From assembly GCF_016864015.1 (NCBI RefSeq), contig NZ_CP045067.1, forward strand, positions 2,924,001 to 2,988,000: a stretch of DNA of 64,000 nucleotides, read 5' to 3'. The notes beneath the pieces were generated by a model. That model saw only the letters and a list, made by a program, of their open reading frames with translations, ran no database searches and was not told the origin of the DNA. Shown piece by piece: positions 7,962 through 17,501 of the stretch. Within the stretch, counting starts at the first letter, position 1, and the number at the start of each line of letters is the position of its first letter. Made by a program: the position numbers and the translations under genes. This DNA comes from Lacinutrix sp. WUR7 (GTDB lineage Bacteria > Bacteroidota > Bacteroidia > Flavobacteriales > Flavobacteriaceae).

Positions 7962-8531
7962 TTATTTGCTTAATTTTGAAATACAAGCTTCTCTTATATT
8001 CCAGATTTCTGAATAGGAATATGGGATGTTATTATCTTTAATCCAGTTTTTAATATAGCCTTTATGGAAGGCTAACTTATATTCTCCTATTTGCTTCGGA
8101 AGGATTTCTTCTTCCAATAAAATTGCATTTTTAATGGAGGTTTGACTTTCTTCTATTCTTGTACAATCTATTATTTTATTCTGAAACTTTAAATAGCTGT
8201 GTGCTTCCGGAATATACGCTAAATTATAGTTTGCTAAAATTTCACCAACGCCAACAGTATTAGCTTCCTTCATTTTATAAATGCATAAATAAAACAGCAT
8301 ATGATCTGCTTCATTTTCCATAGCAATTTCTTTTAAAAAGGCGTGTTTTGTAGAACAAGTCCCTTTATTTTCTTGTAGAATAGAAGTGTAGTTAGCTCTG
8401 TTATTATTTCTTCCGTAAGGTAATTGTTTTACATACTTACAAATCGAAATAAAATCTGTTAGCCCTAAAGCGATACAGGATTTAGATAATAGTTTTGAGG
8501 TAGATAATTCAAAGTTATAGGATGGTTCCAT
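7962..8531 (-). CDS. Transglutaminase-like cysteine hydrolase family protein
   Basis: The 189-residue protein has the ordered Cys-His-Asp arrangement of the transglutaminase-like superfamily: Cys59 in ENKGTCSTKHAFL, His111 in PEAHSYLKF and Asp122 in KIIDCTR. The Cys at the start of a helix, and the His and Asp on adjacent strands, fit a papain-like fold. No signal peptide is present, so it should act in the cytoplasm. Its start overlaps the last 17 bases of hutI, which suggests it is translated with hutI and may act on a related small substrate or peptide. The substrate cannot be told from the sequence. The family call is moderate, resting on the spacing of the triad. Confidence 0.7.
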   Translation of the reverse strand: MEPSYNFELSTSKLLSKSCIALGLTDFISICKYVKQLPYGRNNNRANYTSILQENKGTCSTKHAFLKEIAMENEADHMLFYLCIYKMKEANTVGVGEILANYNLAYIPEAHSYLKFQNKIIDCTRIEESQTSIKNAILLEEEILPKQIGEYKLAFHKGYIKNWIKDNNIPYSYSEIWNIREACISKLSK

Positions 8532-9750
8532 TTATAATTACAGTATCTATGTGATTTTCGCCAAAAGCATAAGGCAAAAAGTTATAGCTTGGTACCTGTT
8601 TTGTGATAATTAGATTTGCTTTCTTTCCTCTGGTTATACTTCCGTATTGATGTGAAATCCCCATAGCATAGGCACCATTTATGGTTGCTGCATTTATAGC
8701 TTCTTCTGGTGTCATTTTCATTTTAATACAAGCAGTGCTTACTACAAAATTCATATTTCCGCTTGGTGTAGATCCTGGATTATAGTCTGTTGCTAAAGCC
8801 AACGGTAAACCAGCATCTATAATTTTTCTAGCAGGAGTATATGGTATACTTAAAAAGTAGGAGCAAGAAGGTAGTGCAACAGCAATGGTGTTACTACCTT
8901 TTAATGCTTGAATGTCTTCGTCTTTTAATTCTTCTAGATGGTCTACAGAAAGTGCATTATGTTTTACCCCAAGCGCAATTCCGCCAAAAGCGTTAAATTG
9001 ATTTACATGAATTTTTGGAGTTAGGCCGTGTTTTTTTCCGGCTGTAAGTAAGCGATCGGTATCTTCTAAACTGAAGTAGCCTTTTTCGCAAAATACATCT
9101 ATGTAATGTGCTAGCTGTTCTTTTTCAATTTTAGGAAGCATCTCGTTTATTATTAAATCGAGGTAGCCTTTTTTATCTTCCTTGTATGCTTTTGGTAAAG
9201 CATGAGCACCTAAAAAAGTAGCTTTTACTTTTATAGGGAATTCTTTTTTAATGCGTTTGATAACCCGAAGCATTTTTAATTCGGCTTCCACAGTTAAACC
9301 ATAGCCAGATTTTATTTCTAAAGCTCCTGTACCAAGTTGCATGACTTGATGTACTCTATTTATAGATTGTTGGTATAAATCTTCTTCGGAGGTGTTTTGT
9401 AGTTTTTCTGCAGAATTTAAAATGCCGCCACCACGATTTGCAATGTCTTCATAGCTCAACCCATTAATTCGGTCTACAAATTCTTGATCTCTATTTCCTG
9501 CATATACAATGTGTGTATGCGAGTCACACCAAGTAGGTAGTACAGTCTTTCCTGTGGCATTTATTACTTGCTCCGCTTCTAAAGAGGTTAAATCTTGCAT
9601 GCTACCATATTCTACAATAGTATCATCTTCTATGTATAGGTATGCGTTTTTAATGGTTGGAAGTATTTTCATTTCCTTTCCTGAAACCTTTAAAACGTTA
9701 GGATCTCTAACTTGCAGTAATTCTTTAATATTTGTAATGAGTAAGGACAT
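8515..9750 (-). CDS. hutI: Imidazolonepropionase
   Basis: HutI hydrolyses 4-imidazolone-5-propionate to N-formimidoylglutamate, the third step of histidine degradation and the step just before HutG. The 411-residue protein is an amidohydrolase with the metal-binding DSHTHIVYAG near residue 76, a second His region (HVNQFNAFGG) and the late Asp in ALATDYNPGSTP. I place the start at 9750, MSLLITNIKEL, because the longer reading frame back to 9807 would begin inside a terminator hairpin (9787-9813) and adds residues not typical of the family. Its end overlaps the start of a transglutaminase-like gene. hutG lies 1.6 kb away on the same strand. Confidence 0.93.
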   Translation of the reverse strand: MSLLITNIKELLQVRDPNVLKVSGKEMKILPTIKNAYLYIEDDTIVEYGSMQDLTSLEAEQVINATGKTVLPTWCDSHTHIVYAGNRDQEFVDRINGLSYEDIANRGGGILNSAEKLQNTSEEDLYQQSINRVHQVMQLGTGALEIKSGYGLTVEAELKMLRVIKRIKKEFPIKVKATFLGAHALPKAYKEDKKGYLDLIINEMLPKIEKEQLAHYIDVFCEKGYFSLEDTDRLLTAGKKHGLTPKIHVNQFNAFGGIALGVKHNALSVDHLEELKDEDIQALKGSNTIAVALPSCSYFLSIPYTPARKIIDAGLPLALATDYNPGSTPSGNMNFVVSTACIKMKMTPEEAINAATINGAYAMGISHQYGSITRGKKANLIITKQVPSYNFLPYAFGENHIDTVIINGTIL

Positions 9751-9786
9751 AGATTTTGTATTAAAGTATAAATTTAAGGAAATAAA

Positions 9787-9813
9787 AAAGCGTTGGCAAT
9801 ATGCCAACGCTTT
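9787..9813 (-). terminator. Terminator after the FG-GAP gene
   Basis: A perfect 12-bp stem (AAAGCGTTGGCA / TGCCAACGCTTT) with loop ATA lies 23 bases past the stop of the minus-strand gene ending at 9836. On the minus strand it is followed by a T-rich run. It separates that gene from hutI. Confidence 0.85.
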
Positions 9814-9835
9814 AAATTTTATAAAGTTTGAAAGT

Positions 9836-11275
9836 TTATTGTTTTACAAACTTGTATGTCGTGTTGTAATCATTAAATTTAATGATATAAACACCATTAT
9901 TAAGTTTAGAAACATCTAAAGATTGTCCAAGTTTTACAACGTTATTTATAACGCGTTTTCCTAAAACGTTATAAACAGAAACGTTTAAATCTCCAGCAAT
10001 GTTGCCTTTAAAATGTAAACTGTTTGATGTTGGGTTTGGGTACATTGTTAAATCTGTTGTTTCAAATTTAGGATTAGAAAGCGTGGTATCATTTATAAAA
10101 AGATTTAAACCATGGTTAAGATAATTAATAGCCGCAATATCTACTTTTCCATCGTTATTAAAATCCTTAGTCACCATTGAAAACATTCCTCCAGAGGTAT
10201 TATCTAAAATAATTTCACTGCCTAAACCGCTAGACGCACTTCCTTCAAAACAAATTAAATCGGCTCCAGTAGCGTAACCATTTCCTAAAATTAATTCGTT
10301 ATAACCATCATTATTTAAATCGGCTACACCAATAGCTCCTCCATGCGGAAAGCTAGTTGGAACTACTGTTTTTTCAAAAGTGGTAGTTATACCACTTGCA
10401 TTATTTTTAAACCAAGCTAATGTAGGGTTACCTCCTGTTGGTTCTGAGTCTGATTTTATGATATTAGGTATTCCATCGTTATTAATATCTCCAAAAGCAA
10501 CCGTCCAAAGATAATCGTTTCCAAAATCAACAGGGTTTGTATAAGGTTCAAATGGTATATTCCCAGAACCATCAAGACCATCTTGAAAAATTTTGTTATC
10601 GTATAATTTAACGTTTCCATTTCCTGTATAGCCAACTACTACATCTAAATCGCCATCAACATCAAAATCTGCAATATCAAAAGAAGCAGGACCAGCACCA
10701 GCAGTTTCCTGTACTAAAGTACGCATTGTGCCAAAGGTACCATTCCCATTTCCTAAAAAGTATACCACGGAGTTTGAAGAATATGCTGTAACAATGATAT
10801 CTAAATTATTATTTATATCATTATCTAAATTAGCAACTTTCACTGCTCCAGCTCCAGTAATTCCTGATGATATAGCAACAGCAGGTTCAAAGGTGTCGTC
10901 ACCATTATTTTCAAACCATACTAAACGATTGTTGTAAGATCCTGTAGCTAAAATATCAGTGTGGCCATCATTATTTAAATCACCAGTTGTTACACTCTCT
11001 ATGTAAGATAGTGCTGCAGATCCAGTTGCTGTTAAAGTTATTCCTGGTTGGTATGTTAAATCTCCATTATTTTTATACCAAATAACTTTGCTACTATTGT
11101 AAGTTCCAATGACTAAATCTAAATAAGTATCGTTGTTTAAATGGCCAGAAGCAACAGCATATGGTTGTGAACTAGTGTTTGCGTCAATCGTGCTTTTATT
11201 AAATTGAATCCCTTGTGCATTACTCGCTAAACTTGTTAAAAGCAGACCGGTTAATAAAAGTAGTTTTCTTTTCAT
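9836..11275 (-). CDS. Secreted FG-GAP/VCBS repeat protein with type IX sorting domain
   Basis: Residues 1-20 are a signal peptide ending in ASNAQ. Residues about 35-390 consist of FG-GAP/VCBS-type repeats of the form D-x-N-x-D-G-x-x-D, for example DLNNDGHTDILATG, DFDVDGDLDVVVG and DFNNDGKVDIAAIN, which usually bind calcium and build a beta-propeller. Residues about 405-479 are a type IX secretion C-terminal domain with the motif YPNPTSNSLHFKG and the terminal NNGVYIIKFND...YKFVKQ. The protein should cross the outer membrane through the PorSS/T9SS machinery used by gliding flavobacteria and remain on the surface or be released. Its ligand is unknown. The gene has its own promoter element and terminator. 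Confidence 0.9.
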   Translation of the reverse strand: MKRKLLLLTGLLLTSLASNAQGIQFNKSTIDANTSSQPYAVASGHLNNDTYLDLVIGTYNSSKVIWYKNNGDLTYQPGITLTATGSAALSYIESVTTGDLNNDGHTDILATGSYNNRLVWFENNGDDTFEPAVAISSGITGAGAVKVANLDNDINNNLDIIVTAYSSNSVVYFLGNGNGTFGTMRTLVQETAGAGPASFDIADFDVDGDLDVVVGYTGNGNVKLYDNKIFQDGLDGSGNIPFEPYTNPVDFGNDYLWTVAFGDINNDGIPNIIKSDSEPTGGNPTLAWFKNNASGITTTFEKTVVPTSFPHGGAIGVADLNNDGYNELILGNGYATGADLICFEGSASSGLGSEIILDNTSGGMFSMVTKDFNNDGKVDIAAINYLNHGLNLFINDTTLSNPKFETTDLTMYPNPTSNSLHFKGNIAGDLNVSVYNVLGKRVINNVVKLGQSLDVSKLNNGVYIIKFNDYNTTYKFVKQ

Positions 11276-11326
11276 GTGTTTTATATTTTTATTTTTTAAG
11301 GTAAATACTTTGTAATTATTTGTTTA

Positions 11327-11334
11327 CAAATATA
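11327..11334 (-). promoter_or_regulatory. Promoter -7 element for the FG-GAP gene
   Basis: On the minus strand the bases read TATATTTG, an exact TAnnTTTG, 51 bases upstream of the ATG at 11275. No clear -33 TTG. Confidence 0.5.
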
Positions 11335-11386
11335 TTGAAATTTTTCAGAGCTATGCTTTTTATCGTTAAAACAAAGATTTTAATCG

Positions 11387-12784
11387 TTATTTTAAGCCTC
11401 CAACCATGTTCTCCGGTTTTACCCAAGCGTCATAATCTTCTGCAGTAACATAGCCAAGATTTATAGCTTCTACTTTAAGTGTTGTACCATTTTTATGTGC
11501 TGTGTTTGCAATTTCAGCAGCTTTATAATATCCAATTTTTGTATTTAAAGCAGTAACTAACATTAAAGAGTTGTTTAGTAATTCTTTAATAACCGCATGA
11601 TTAGGTTCAATTCCTGCAGCACAATGTTCTTCAAAACTTTTACAAGCATCACCAATTAGTTGTGCAGATTGTAACACATTGGCAGCCATCATTGGTTTAA
11701 ATACGTTAAGTTCATAATGTCCTTGCATACCACCAACACTAACCGCTACATCATTTCCCATAACTTGTGCACAAACCATAGTTAAGGCTTCGCATTGCGT
11801 TGGGTTTACTTTTCCTGGCATGATAGAACTTCCTGGTTCGTTTGCAGGAATAGAAATTTCGCCAATACCTGAACGAGGACCAGAAGCCATCATACGAATA
11901 TCATTAGCAATTTTATTTAAAGAAACAGCTAGTTGTTTTAAAGCACCATGTGTTTCTACTAATGCATCATGAGCAGCAAGTGCTTCAAATTTATTTGGTG
12001 CAGTAATAAAAGGTAATCCTGTAAATTCTGCAATGAATTCGCTAACACGTTTCGCGTATCCTTTTGGAGTGTTTAATCCTGTTCCAACGGCTGTTCCTCC
12101 AAGAGCAAGTTCACTTAAATGTTCCAATGTATTTTTTAATGCTTTTAATCCGTGATCTAATTGCGATACATAACCAGAAAATTCTTGACCTAGAGTAAGT
12201 GGTGTAGCATCCATTAAATGGGTTCTACCAATTTTAACAACGTCTTTAAATTCTTCTGATTTCTTTTTTAAAGTATCTCGCAGTTGTGTGACACCAGGAA
12301 TTGTGTTTTCTACAATTTTCTTGTAGGCAGCAATATGCATTCCTGTAGGGAAGGTATCATTAGAAGATTGCGATTTGTTTACATCGTCATTTGGTTGAAT
12401 AACTTTTTCGCCTTCCCCAATAACTCTTCCGGCAATTTGTTGTGCTCTATTAGCAATAACTTCGTTTACATTCATGTTGCTTTGCGTACCAGAACCAGTT
12501 TGCCAAATTACTAGAGGAAACTGATCGTCATGCATTCCAGTTAAAATTTCATCACATACTTGTGCAATAAGATCTCTTTTTTCTATAGCTAAAACACCTA
12601 ACTCACAATTTGTAAATGCTGCTGCTTTTTTTAAATAAGCAAAACCATAAACAATTTCTAAAGGCATAGATGCAGGAGCCCCAATTTTAAAGTTGTTACG
12701 AGAACGTTCTGTTTGTGCTCCCCAAAGTTTGTCTGCAGGAACGTTAACGTTTCCCATTGTGTCTTTTTCTATTCTGTATTCCAT
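11387..12784 (-). CDS. fumC: Fumarate hydratase, class II
   Basis: FumC interconverts fumarate and malate in the citric acid cycle without an iron-sulfur cluster. The 465-residue length is typical. The superfamily signature [11 protein letters not shown] is visible near residue 318, [10 protein letters not shown] near residue 97 supplies active-site residues, and [10 protein letters not shown] near residue 186 holds the substrate-binding His. Aspartase has a similar layout, but the overall reading fits FumC. The gene stands alone on the minus strand, next to a dicarboxylate symporter that could import its substrates. There is no damage. The start at 12784 gives the usual [12 protein letters not shown]-terminus. 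Confidence 0.95.
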   Translation of the reverse strand: MEYRIEKDTMGNVNVPADKLWGAQTERSRNNFKIGAPASMPLEIVYGFAYLKKAAAFTNCELGVLAIEKRDLIAQVCDEILTGMHDDQFPLVIWQTGSGTQSNMNVNEVIANRAQQIAGRVIGEGEKVIQPNDDVNKSQSSNDTFPTGMHIAAYKKIVENTIPGVTQLRDTLKKKSEEFKDVVKIGRTHLMDATPLTLGQEFSGYVSQLDHGLKALKNTLEHLSELALGGTAVGTGLNTPKGYAKRVSEFIAEFTGLPFITAPNKFEALAAHDALVETHGALKQLAVSLNKIANDIRMMASGPRSGIGEISIPANEPGSSIMPGKVNPTQCEALTMVCAQVMGNDVAVSVGGMQGHYELNVFKPMMAANVLQSAQLIGDACKSFEEHCAAGIEPNHAVIKELLNNSLMLVTALNTKIGYYKAAEIANTAHKNGTTLKVEAINLGYVTAEDYDAWVKPENMVGGLK

Positions 12785-13073
12785 AATTTTGGTGCTAATT
12801 TTAACGGTGTAAATTTACGTATTTATGGTTTATTTGAAGATATGTTTTGTGTTTTTTTGTTAGAATATTATTTGATTTTCAGAAAATGAATACTAGGAAT
12901 ATTCAGAGTGAAAAAAGGGATTCGCTTTCGTATAGAAAAATAGGGGATACCAATTCTTCCGTTTGAAGCGACAGCATAAACATCTAACCAATACAAATGC
13001 TACTAGAAATATTCCAGAGCACTTCGTAAAGAAAAAAAAGAAAACCTAGAATTTTTAGTCTATAACTTTAAAA

Positions 13074-14249
13074 TTAAGCAGTTGCTTTTTCTTTGGTTAT
13101 TTCGTTGACGACTAAAGAAATCGCGCCATCACCAGTAACGTTACAAGCAGTACCAAAACTGTCCATTGCAATATATAAGGCGATCATTAATCCTAACATT
13201 TCTTCATTGAAACCTAGCATAGATTGTAAGATCCCAATAGCAGCCATAATTGCTCCTCCAGGAACTCCTGGTGCTGCAATCATAGCGATTCCTAATACAA
13301 AAATAAATCCTGCAAAGAGTGTGAAATCAAAAGGCATACCATGTAAAATCATTAAAGCCATAGCACAAGCAGTAATTTTCATAATACTTCCCGAGAGATG
13401 AATGGTAGCACATAAAGGAATAACAAATCCTGCAATTTTTTCTGAAACACCATTGTTTAAGGCTTGCTTTAAGGTAACCGGAATAGTAGCTGCCGAAGAT
13501 TGTGTTCCTAATGCAGTGAAATATGCTGGCATCATGGTTGCTAATAATTTTAATGGATTCTTTTTTGTAAGAATACCTGCAATAGTATATTGAAGTAATA
13601 ATAATAAAATGTGCAGAGCAAAAATAACTCCGATAATACTGATAAATACGGAAAGAATGGAGATTACTTTTCCGCTAAAAGACATGCTTGCAAATATTCC
13701 TAAAATAAAGAGTGGTAATAGTGGTACAATTACATTTTCGATTAATTGCATTATAATTTTCTGAAAATCTTTGACTACCGATTTCAAAGTAGATTTCTCC
13801 TGTGCGGCCAGTCCTAAACCAATTACAAATGCCAGAACTAAAGAAGACATTACATCTAATACTGGTGGAATATTGATACTAAAATATGGTAATAATTCCG
13901 GACTAGAATCGGAAATCTGAGCAGCGTCATTAATATGCGATTCTAAAAGTAATGGGAATATATTAGATGCAGCAAAATAAGTCATAAACCCAGAAAATAA
14001 GGTTGAACCATAAGCAATACCAGCGGTAAGTAATAATAATTTACCAGCACCTTTTCCTAAATCGGAAATAGCAGGCATTATTAAACCCATAATAATTAAC
14101 GGAATTGCGAAATTTAAAAACTGTCCGAAAAAGGCATTGAAAGTTGTAAATACACGATTTATGGATTCAGGTAAATATTGTCCGAAAACAATTCCTAATA
14201 CTATAGCTAGAAAAACTTTAAATAGTAAGTTCGAAAATAGGGACTTCAT
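13074..14249 (-). CDS. Dicarboxylate/amino acid:cation symporter (DAACS family)
   Basis: This 391-residue inner-membrane protein has about eight hydrophobic helices and the two re-entrant hairpins of the DAACS (glutamate transporter) fold. The hairpin serine-rich motif appears as GTQSSAATIPVT near residue 246, and the substrate-binding helix near the C-terminus contains MDSFGTACNVTGDGA. Members carry out Na+- or H+-driven uptake of C4-dicarboxylates, glutamate/aspartate or serine/threonine; which substrate is used here cannot be read. Proximity to fumC is suggestive of dicarboxylates but not conclusive. It is on the minus strand with a 289-base gap to fumC that shows no other gene. Confidence 0.88.
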   Translation of the reverse strand: MKSLFSNLLFKVFLAIVLGIVFGQYLPESINRVFTTFNAFFGQFLNFAIPLIIMGLIMPAISDLGKGAGKLLLLTAGIAYGSTLFSGFMTYFAASNIFPLLLESHINDAAQISDSSPELLPYFSINIPPVLDVMSSLVLAFVIGLGLAAQEKSTLKSVVKDFQKIIMQLIENVIVPLLPLFILGIFASMSFSGKVISILSVFISIIGVIFALHILLLLLQYTIAGILTKKNPLKLLATMMPAYFTALGTQSSAATIPVTLKQALNNGVSEKIAGFVIPLCATIHLSGSIMKITACAMALMILHGMPFDFTLFAGFIFVLGIAMIAAPGVPGGAIMAAIGILQSMLGFNEEMLGLMIALYIAMDSFGTACNVTGDGAISLVVNEITKEKATA

Positions 14250-14560
14250 AAGTATATGCTAATTAATAGTAAACAATAACTATTTTATTTTTAAGCTCGC
14301 TAATATACAACCAATCTTAGTGCACCACATTTTATAACGTCTTTTTTTAAGTATTATAATACTCTTAGGTTAGTTGGATAGTTTTATCATTAATACTTTA
14401 AAAAGAGTGAATGTCTTTATAGTTGTTCTTTGTGATTATATTCTAAAATATAAATTGCATTTATGTAGAGTAGATATAGTTAAAATATAGCTCATCAAAT
14501 TTTAAAAATAAATCTAAAAGACTACTCTTAATAACTCTGTTAATAATTCTACATTTTATA
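14250..14560. other. Intergenic region, no feature seen
   Basis: AT-rich sequence between the symporter start and the small-protein promoter. I found no open frame with coding character, no strong hairpin and no repeat. It presumably contains the symporter promoter, but no clear TAnnTTTG was found on the minus strand. Confidence 0.5.
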
Positions 14561-14591
14561 TTGCATAAAAAAACACTTTGTTTTATATTTG
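14561..14591 (+). promoter_or_regulatory. Promoter of the 57-residue gene (TTG-N20-TATATTTG)
   Basis: TTG at 14561-14563, a 20-base spacer and TATATTTG at 14584-14591 form a full Bacteroidota consensus promoter. The ATG follows at 14623. This is one of the best promoter matches in the window. Confidence 0.8.
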
Positions 14592-14622
14592 CAATATCAA
14601 CAAATAAGATACCAAAAAAATT

Positions 14623-14796
14623 ATGTTCGAATTTGACCAATACTTAGGCTTTTTAGCATTCTTAACCATTTTAACTATAGGTTTCTGGTTAATGATATTT
14701 TTAATGACTTTTATTATACCTTACTGGATTGGTGGTTCTTTAATGGAGTTTTTAAAAGAAAAAAGAGACGAGAAAAAAGCTGCGCGTAACGCATAA
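14623..14796 (+). CDS. 57-residue membrane protein of unknown function
   Basis: A short open frame of 57 residues starting MFEFDQYLGFLAFL has one long or two short hydrophobic helices (about residues 8-41) and a strongly charged tail, KEKRDEKKAARNA. It lies between a full consensus promoter and a strong terminator, both at normal distances, so it forms a complete monocistronic unit; this is the main argument that it is a real gene. The tail should lie in the cytoplasm. I recognise no family. It is short enough that automatic gene calling may miss it. Confidence 0.75.
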   Translation: MFEFDQYLGFLAFLTILTIGFWLMIFLMTFIIPYWIGGSLMEFLKEKRDEKKAARNA

Positions 14797-14814
14797 GTTT
14801 TAAGTTTATATATT

Positions 14815-14847
14815 AAAAAGGGGAAACACATTGTGTTTCCCCTTTTT
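14815..14847 (+). terminator. Terminator after the 57-residue gene
   Basis: A stem of up to 16 bp (AAAAAGGGGAAACACA / TGTGTTTCCCCTTTTT) followed by T's lies 18 bases past the stop at 14796. Confidence 0.9.
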
Positions 14848-14889
14848 TGTTTGGTATCATTTTAATAGCATCAAATTTTACCATAAAAG

Positions 14890-14926
14890 AAACAGCTCCT
14901 ACCTTTTAATAGGGTAGGAGCTGTTT
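14890..14926 (-). terminator. Terminator after the outer-membrane barrel gene
   Basis: A perfect 14-bp stem (AAACAGCTCCTACC / GGTAGGAGCTGTTT) with a 9-base loop lies 58 bases beyond the minus-strand stop at 14984 and is followed on that strand by a T-rich run. Confidence 0.85.
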
Positions 14927-14983
14927 TGTAATTTATGAGATTGCTTTTTAACCTGCAATTTCAAAAGGATATGCTATTATATG

Positions 14984-17389
14984 TTATCCTTCAAATTCTT
15001 CATCTCCACCACTTCCTCTAGAGCCTCTTTCTTTTTTCTTTTGATTAAATCTGTAGGTAAAAGATAAGTTGAAACTACGTTCTCTCCATTGAAACTCACT
15101 AGTACTAAAAAAAGTATCTGTGTTTGTTTCCATGGTACGTTTTCTAGAGTTAAATAAATCGCTAATATTAAAAGCAATAGATGCTTTGTCTTTAAATAAA
15201 TCTTTACTAAATGCTATATTGGTTGAAAAAACACCTTCTCGTTTGTTTTGTGCGTCTTCACTCGGACCACTATAATTCATACTTGTTTGCCATTCTATAT
15301 CTGCAGGTAATGTATATTTAGTATTTAATCGTGCATACCAACTCGTGTTTTCGTTTCCTAAATCTGCTCCGTTTGGATCTACACCTTCGGTTTTAGATTT
15401 AAAGACATTAAAGTTTGCGCTGGTATTAAATTTACGAGATGCTCTGTACATAAGTGTGAATTCAAAACCATATCTATCTTCTGTAGCAAGATTTATTGGT
15501 GTACGTTGTATTATAGATACATCTTCACCATCTACATTTACGGTTTCTCCTGTATCAAAACTGATAAAGTTAAATACGTCTGTAGCATGTTGGTAATACG
15601 CAGATGTATTCAGTGTTACTTTTCCAAAACGGTTTAAATAACCTAGGTCAAAAGTACCAGAGTAACTAGGATCTAAATCTGGATTTCCTTGAAAAACACT
15701 AGATACACTAGAACGAGATGGGAATGGGTTTATATATCTAGAACGTGGTCTACGTAAACGTCTGCTGTAACCAAGCGTTACATTTTCTGCATCTGATAAT
15801 TCATAATTTAAATTTACTGTAGGAAATAAACCGGTGTAATCTTTTTTACTATAATCATAACTAGATGGTTGGTCAATAGTAATTCTTGTGTTTTCAAGAC
15901 GTAAACCTAATAAGTAAGAAAATTTACCATGTTTGCTACCATATTGTGTGTAAACAGCGTTTATATATTCTTTATAGTTTAATATGTTTGATAGTGTGTT
16001 ATCGACATAGAAAGTATCCGTGTCATCTAAAAGTGCTACCTCATAGTCTGTAGTTAAATTGTTAAAGTTACCACGGTAGCCTAATTCAAACTGTGCTTTT
16101 TCGCCAATAGGTAATACATAATCTCCTTGTACTAAAATACGTTCTTGATCTTCAAGCGTACCTACTTTTTCAGTTAAAATATTATTTACTTCTACAAGAG
16201 AATTTTCATCTTCTGTGCTATCTTCATATTGAAAATCGAAAGTAAGTTTGTGTCCGCTAGTTTCAAAGTTTTTTGTAAAATTAGCAGCGTATTGAATGGT
16301 TTTGTCATCTTCTAATTCTGGATCAAAACGAGAACTTGTGCTAGTTAGTGCGTTGTTAATGTCATATTGAAGTAAGCTATTTGTAGTGTTACTTTCATTA
16401 TTGTTATCGCTATAAAAAAGAGAAGTAGTTAATGAAGCAGAATCATTAATGTACCATTCTAAACCTAAATTCGTATTAAATCCTTTTCTAATACGTTCGT
16501 AATCTTTAGATTCTTTAATTCTATTTCCAGAATCTTTATAAGTTGTATTGGTAAAAGAATTTCCAGGTGATTCTCTGTAATTGTATGCAGTGGTGTTAAA
16601 GATGTTTACATTTCCTGTTCTGTAGTTTATGTTTCCAGATATTCCTGCGGAAGGATTATAACCAGCGTTTGCAGTTATTGCTCCATTTAAACCTTGTAAC
16701 TTACTTCTTCGTAAGATTATATTTATAATTCCGGCAGTACCTTCTGAATCATATCTTGCGGAAGGCGAAGTAATAACTTCTACTTTCTCAATAGATTCTG
16801 CAGGTAATTGACGTAATGCTTCTGTAGAGTTTAAACCAACTAATCCGGAAGGTTTTCCGTTAATTAATATACGTACATTTTCTTGTCCTCTTAAAGATAC
16901 ATTTCCTTCCACATCTACTGCAACCGAAGGTACGTTGTCTAGTACATCACTTACGGTACCACCACGAACGGTAAGATCTTTACCAACGTTATATATTTTT
17001 TTGTCTAATTTAATTTCTACAGTAGTACGCTCTGCAATAATTTCTACCACATCCAAAGATTCTGCATCTTCACTAAGAAATAGTTTTCCTAAATTAGTGT
17101 CAGCAAAAAGTTTTTGATCTGCAATTGTCTTTGTACCAAAACCAATAAATTCAACGGATACATCATAAAGTCCAGCCGTAACAGGGATACTGAATTTTCC
17201 GTTTTGGTCTGTAATTCCTCCAGTAACCATTCTGTTTTCCTTTTTACTAAAAAAAGCAACAGTAGCATATTCTAGAGGTTGTAGTGTTTCCTGTTCTATA
17301 ATACTTCCTGTAATGGTTACTTCTTTTTGAGCAAAAGAATGTAATGTGAAAAATAAAATGCAAATGAATGCGAAAAATTGTTTAGTCAT
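14984..17389 (-). CDS. TonB-linked outer-membrane beta-barrel protein
   Basis: The 801-residue protein starts with a signal peptide (residues 1-20, ending HSFAQ). Residues about 22-110 form a carboxypeptidase-regulatory-like beta-sandwich, and about 130-225 a TonB plug-like domain containing VRGGTVSDVLDNVPSV and PSARYDSEGTAGIINI. The remainder, rich in aromatic residues and alternating strands such as LGYSRRLRRPRSRYINPFPS, is an outer-membrane barrel of the type that in Bacteroidota often lacks a classical TonB box. The tail is rich in Gly, Arg and Glu (residues about 786-801). No SusD partner is adjacent, so a simple glycan-uptake role is not supported; the substrate is unknown. It has its own promoter element and terminator. 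Confidence 0.9.
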   Translation of the reverse strand: MTKQFFAFICILFFTLHSFAQKEVTITGSIIEQETLQPLEYATVAFFSKKENRMVTGGITDQNGKFSIPVTAGLYDVSVEFIGFGTKTIADQKLFADTNLGKLFLSEDAESLDVVEIIAERTTVEIKLDKKIYNVGKDLTVRGGTVSDVLDNVPSVAVDVEGNVSLRGQENVRILINGKPSGLVGLNSTEALRQLPAESIEKVEVITSPSARYDSEGTAGIINIILRRSKLQGLNGAITANAGYNPSAGISGNINYRTGNVNIFNTTAYNYRESPGNSFTNTTYKDSGNRIKESKDYERIRKGFNTNLGLEWYINDSASLTTSLFYSDNNNESNTTNSLLQYDINNALTSTSSRFDPELEDDKTIQYAANFTKNFETSGHKLTFDFQYEDSTEDENSLVEVNNILTEKVGTLEDQERILVQGDYVLPIGEKAQFELGYRGNFNNLTTDYEVALLDDTDTFYVDNTLSNILNYKEYINAVYTQYGSKHGKFSYLLGLRLENTRITIDQPSSYDYSKKDYTGLFPTVNLNYELSDAENVTLGYSRRLRRPRSRYINPFPSRSSVSSVFQGNPDLDPSYSGTFDLGYLNRFGKVTLNTSAYYQHATDVFNFISFDTGETVNVDGEDVSIIQRTPINLATEDRYGFEFTLMYRASRKFNTSANFNVFKSKTEGVDPNGADLGNENTSWYARLNTKYTLPADIEWQTSMNYSGPSEDAQNKREGVFSTNIAFSKDLFKDKASIAFNISDLFNSRKRTMETNTDTFFSTSEFQWRERSFNLSFTYRFNQKKKERGSRGSGGDEEFEG

Positions 17390-17412
17390 GATTAGTTTTT
17401 AGCTTAAGACAG

Positions 17413-17420
17413 CAAAAATA
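17413..17420 (-). promoter_or_regulatory. Promoter -7 element for the barrel gene
   Basis: On the minus strand the bases read TATTTTTG, an exact TAnnTTTG, 23 bases upstream of the ATG at 17389. Confidence 0.55.
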
Positions 17421-17460
17421 AACCATGGTTTAAATGGGTTTGGTTAAAAGTTTGTTAAAT

Positions 17461-17493
17461 AAAAAAAGCTTCAAAATAATTAAATCTTGAAGC
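17461..17493 (-). terminator. Terminator after the ArsC-like pair
   Basis: GCTTCAA (17468-17474) pairs with TTGAAGC (17487-17493); on the minus strand a run of seven T's follows at 17467-17461. It lies just beyond the stop at 17502. Confidence 0.7.
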
Positions 17494-17501
17494 CTTCTAT
17501 A

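Noticed and set aside
9751-9807. Longer N-terminus for hutI
   Set aside because: The added residues would start inside the terminator of the upstream gene and are not typical of imidazolonepropionase.
12785-13073. Possible remnant gene between fumC and the symporter
   Set aside because: Some stretches are less AT-rich, but no frame with recognisable protein sequence was found in any direction.
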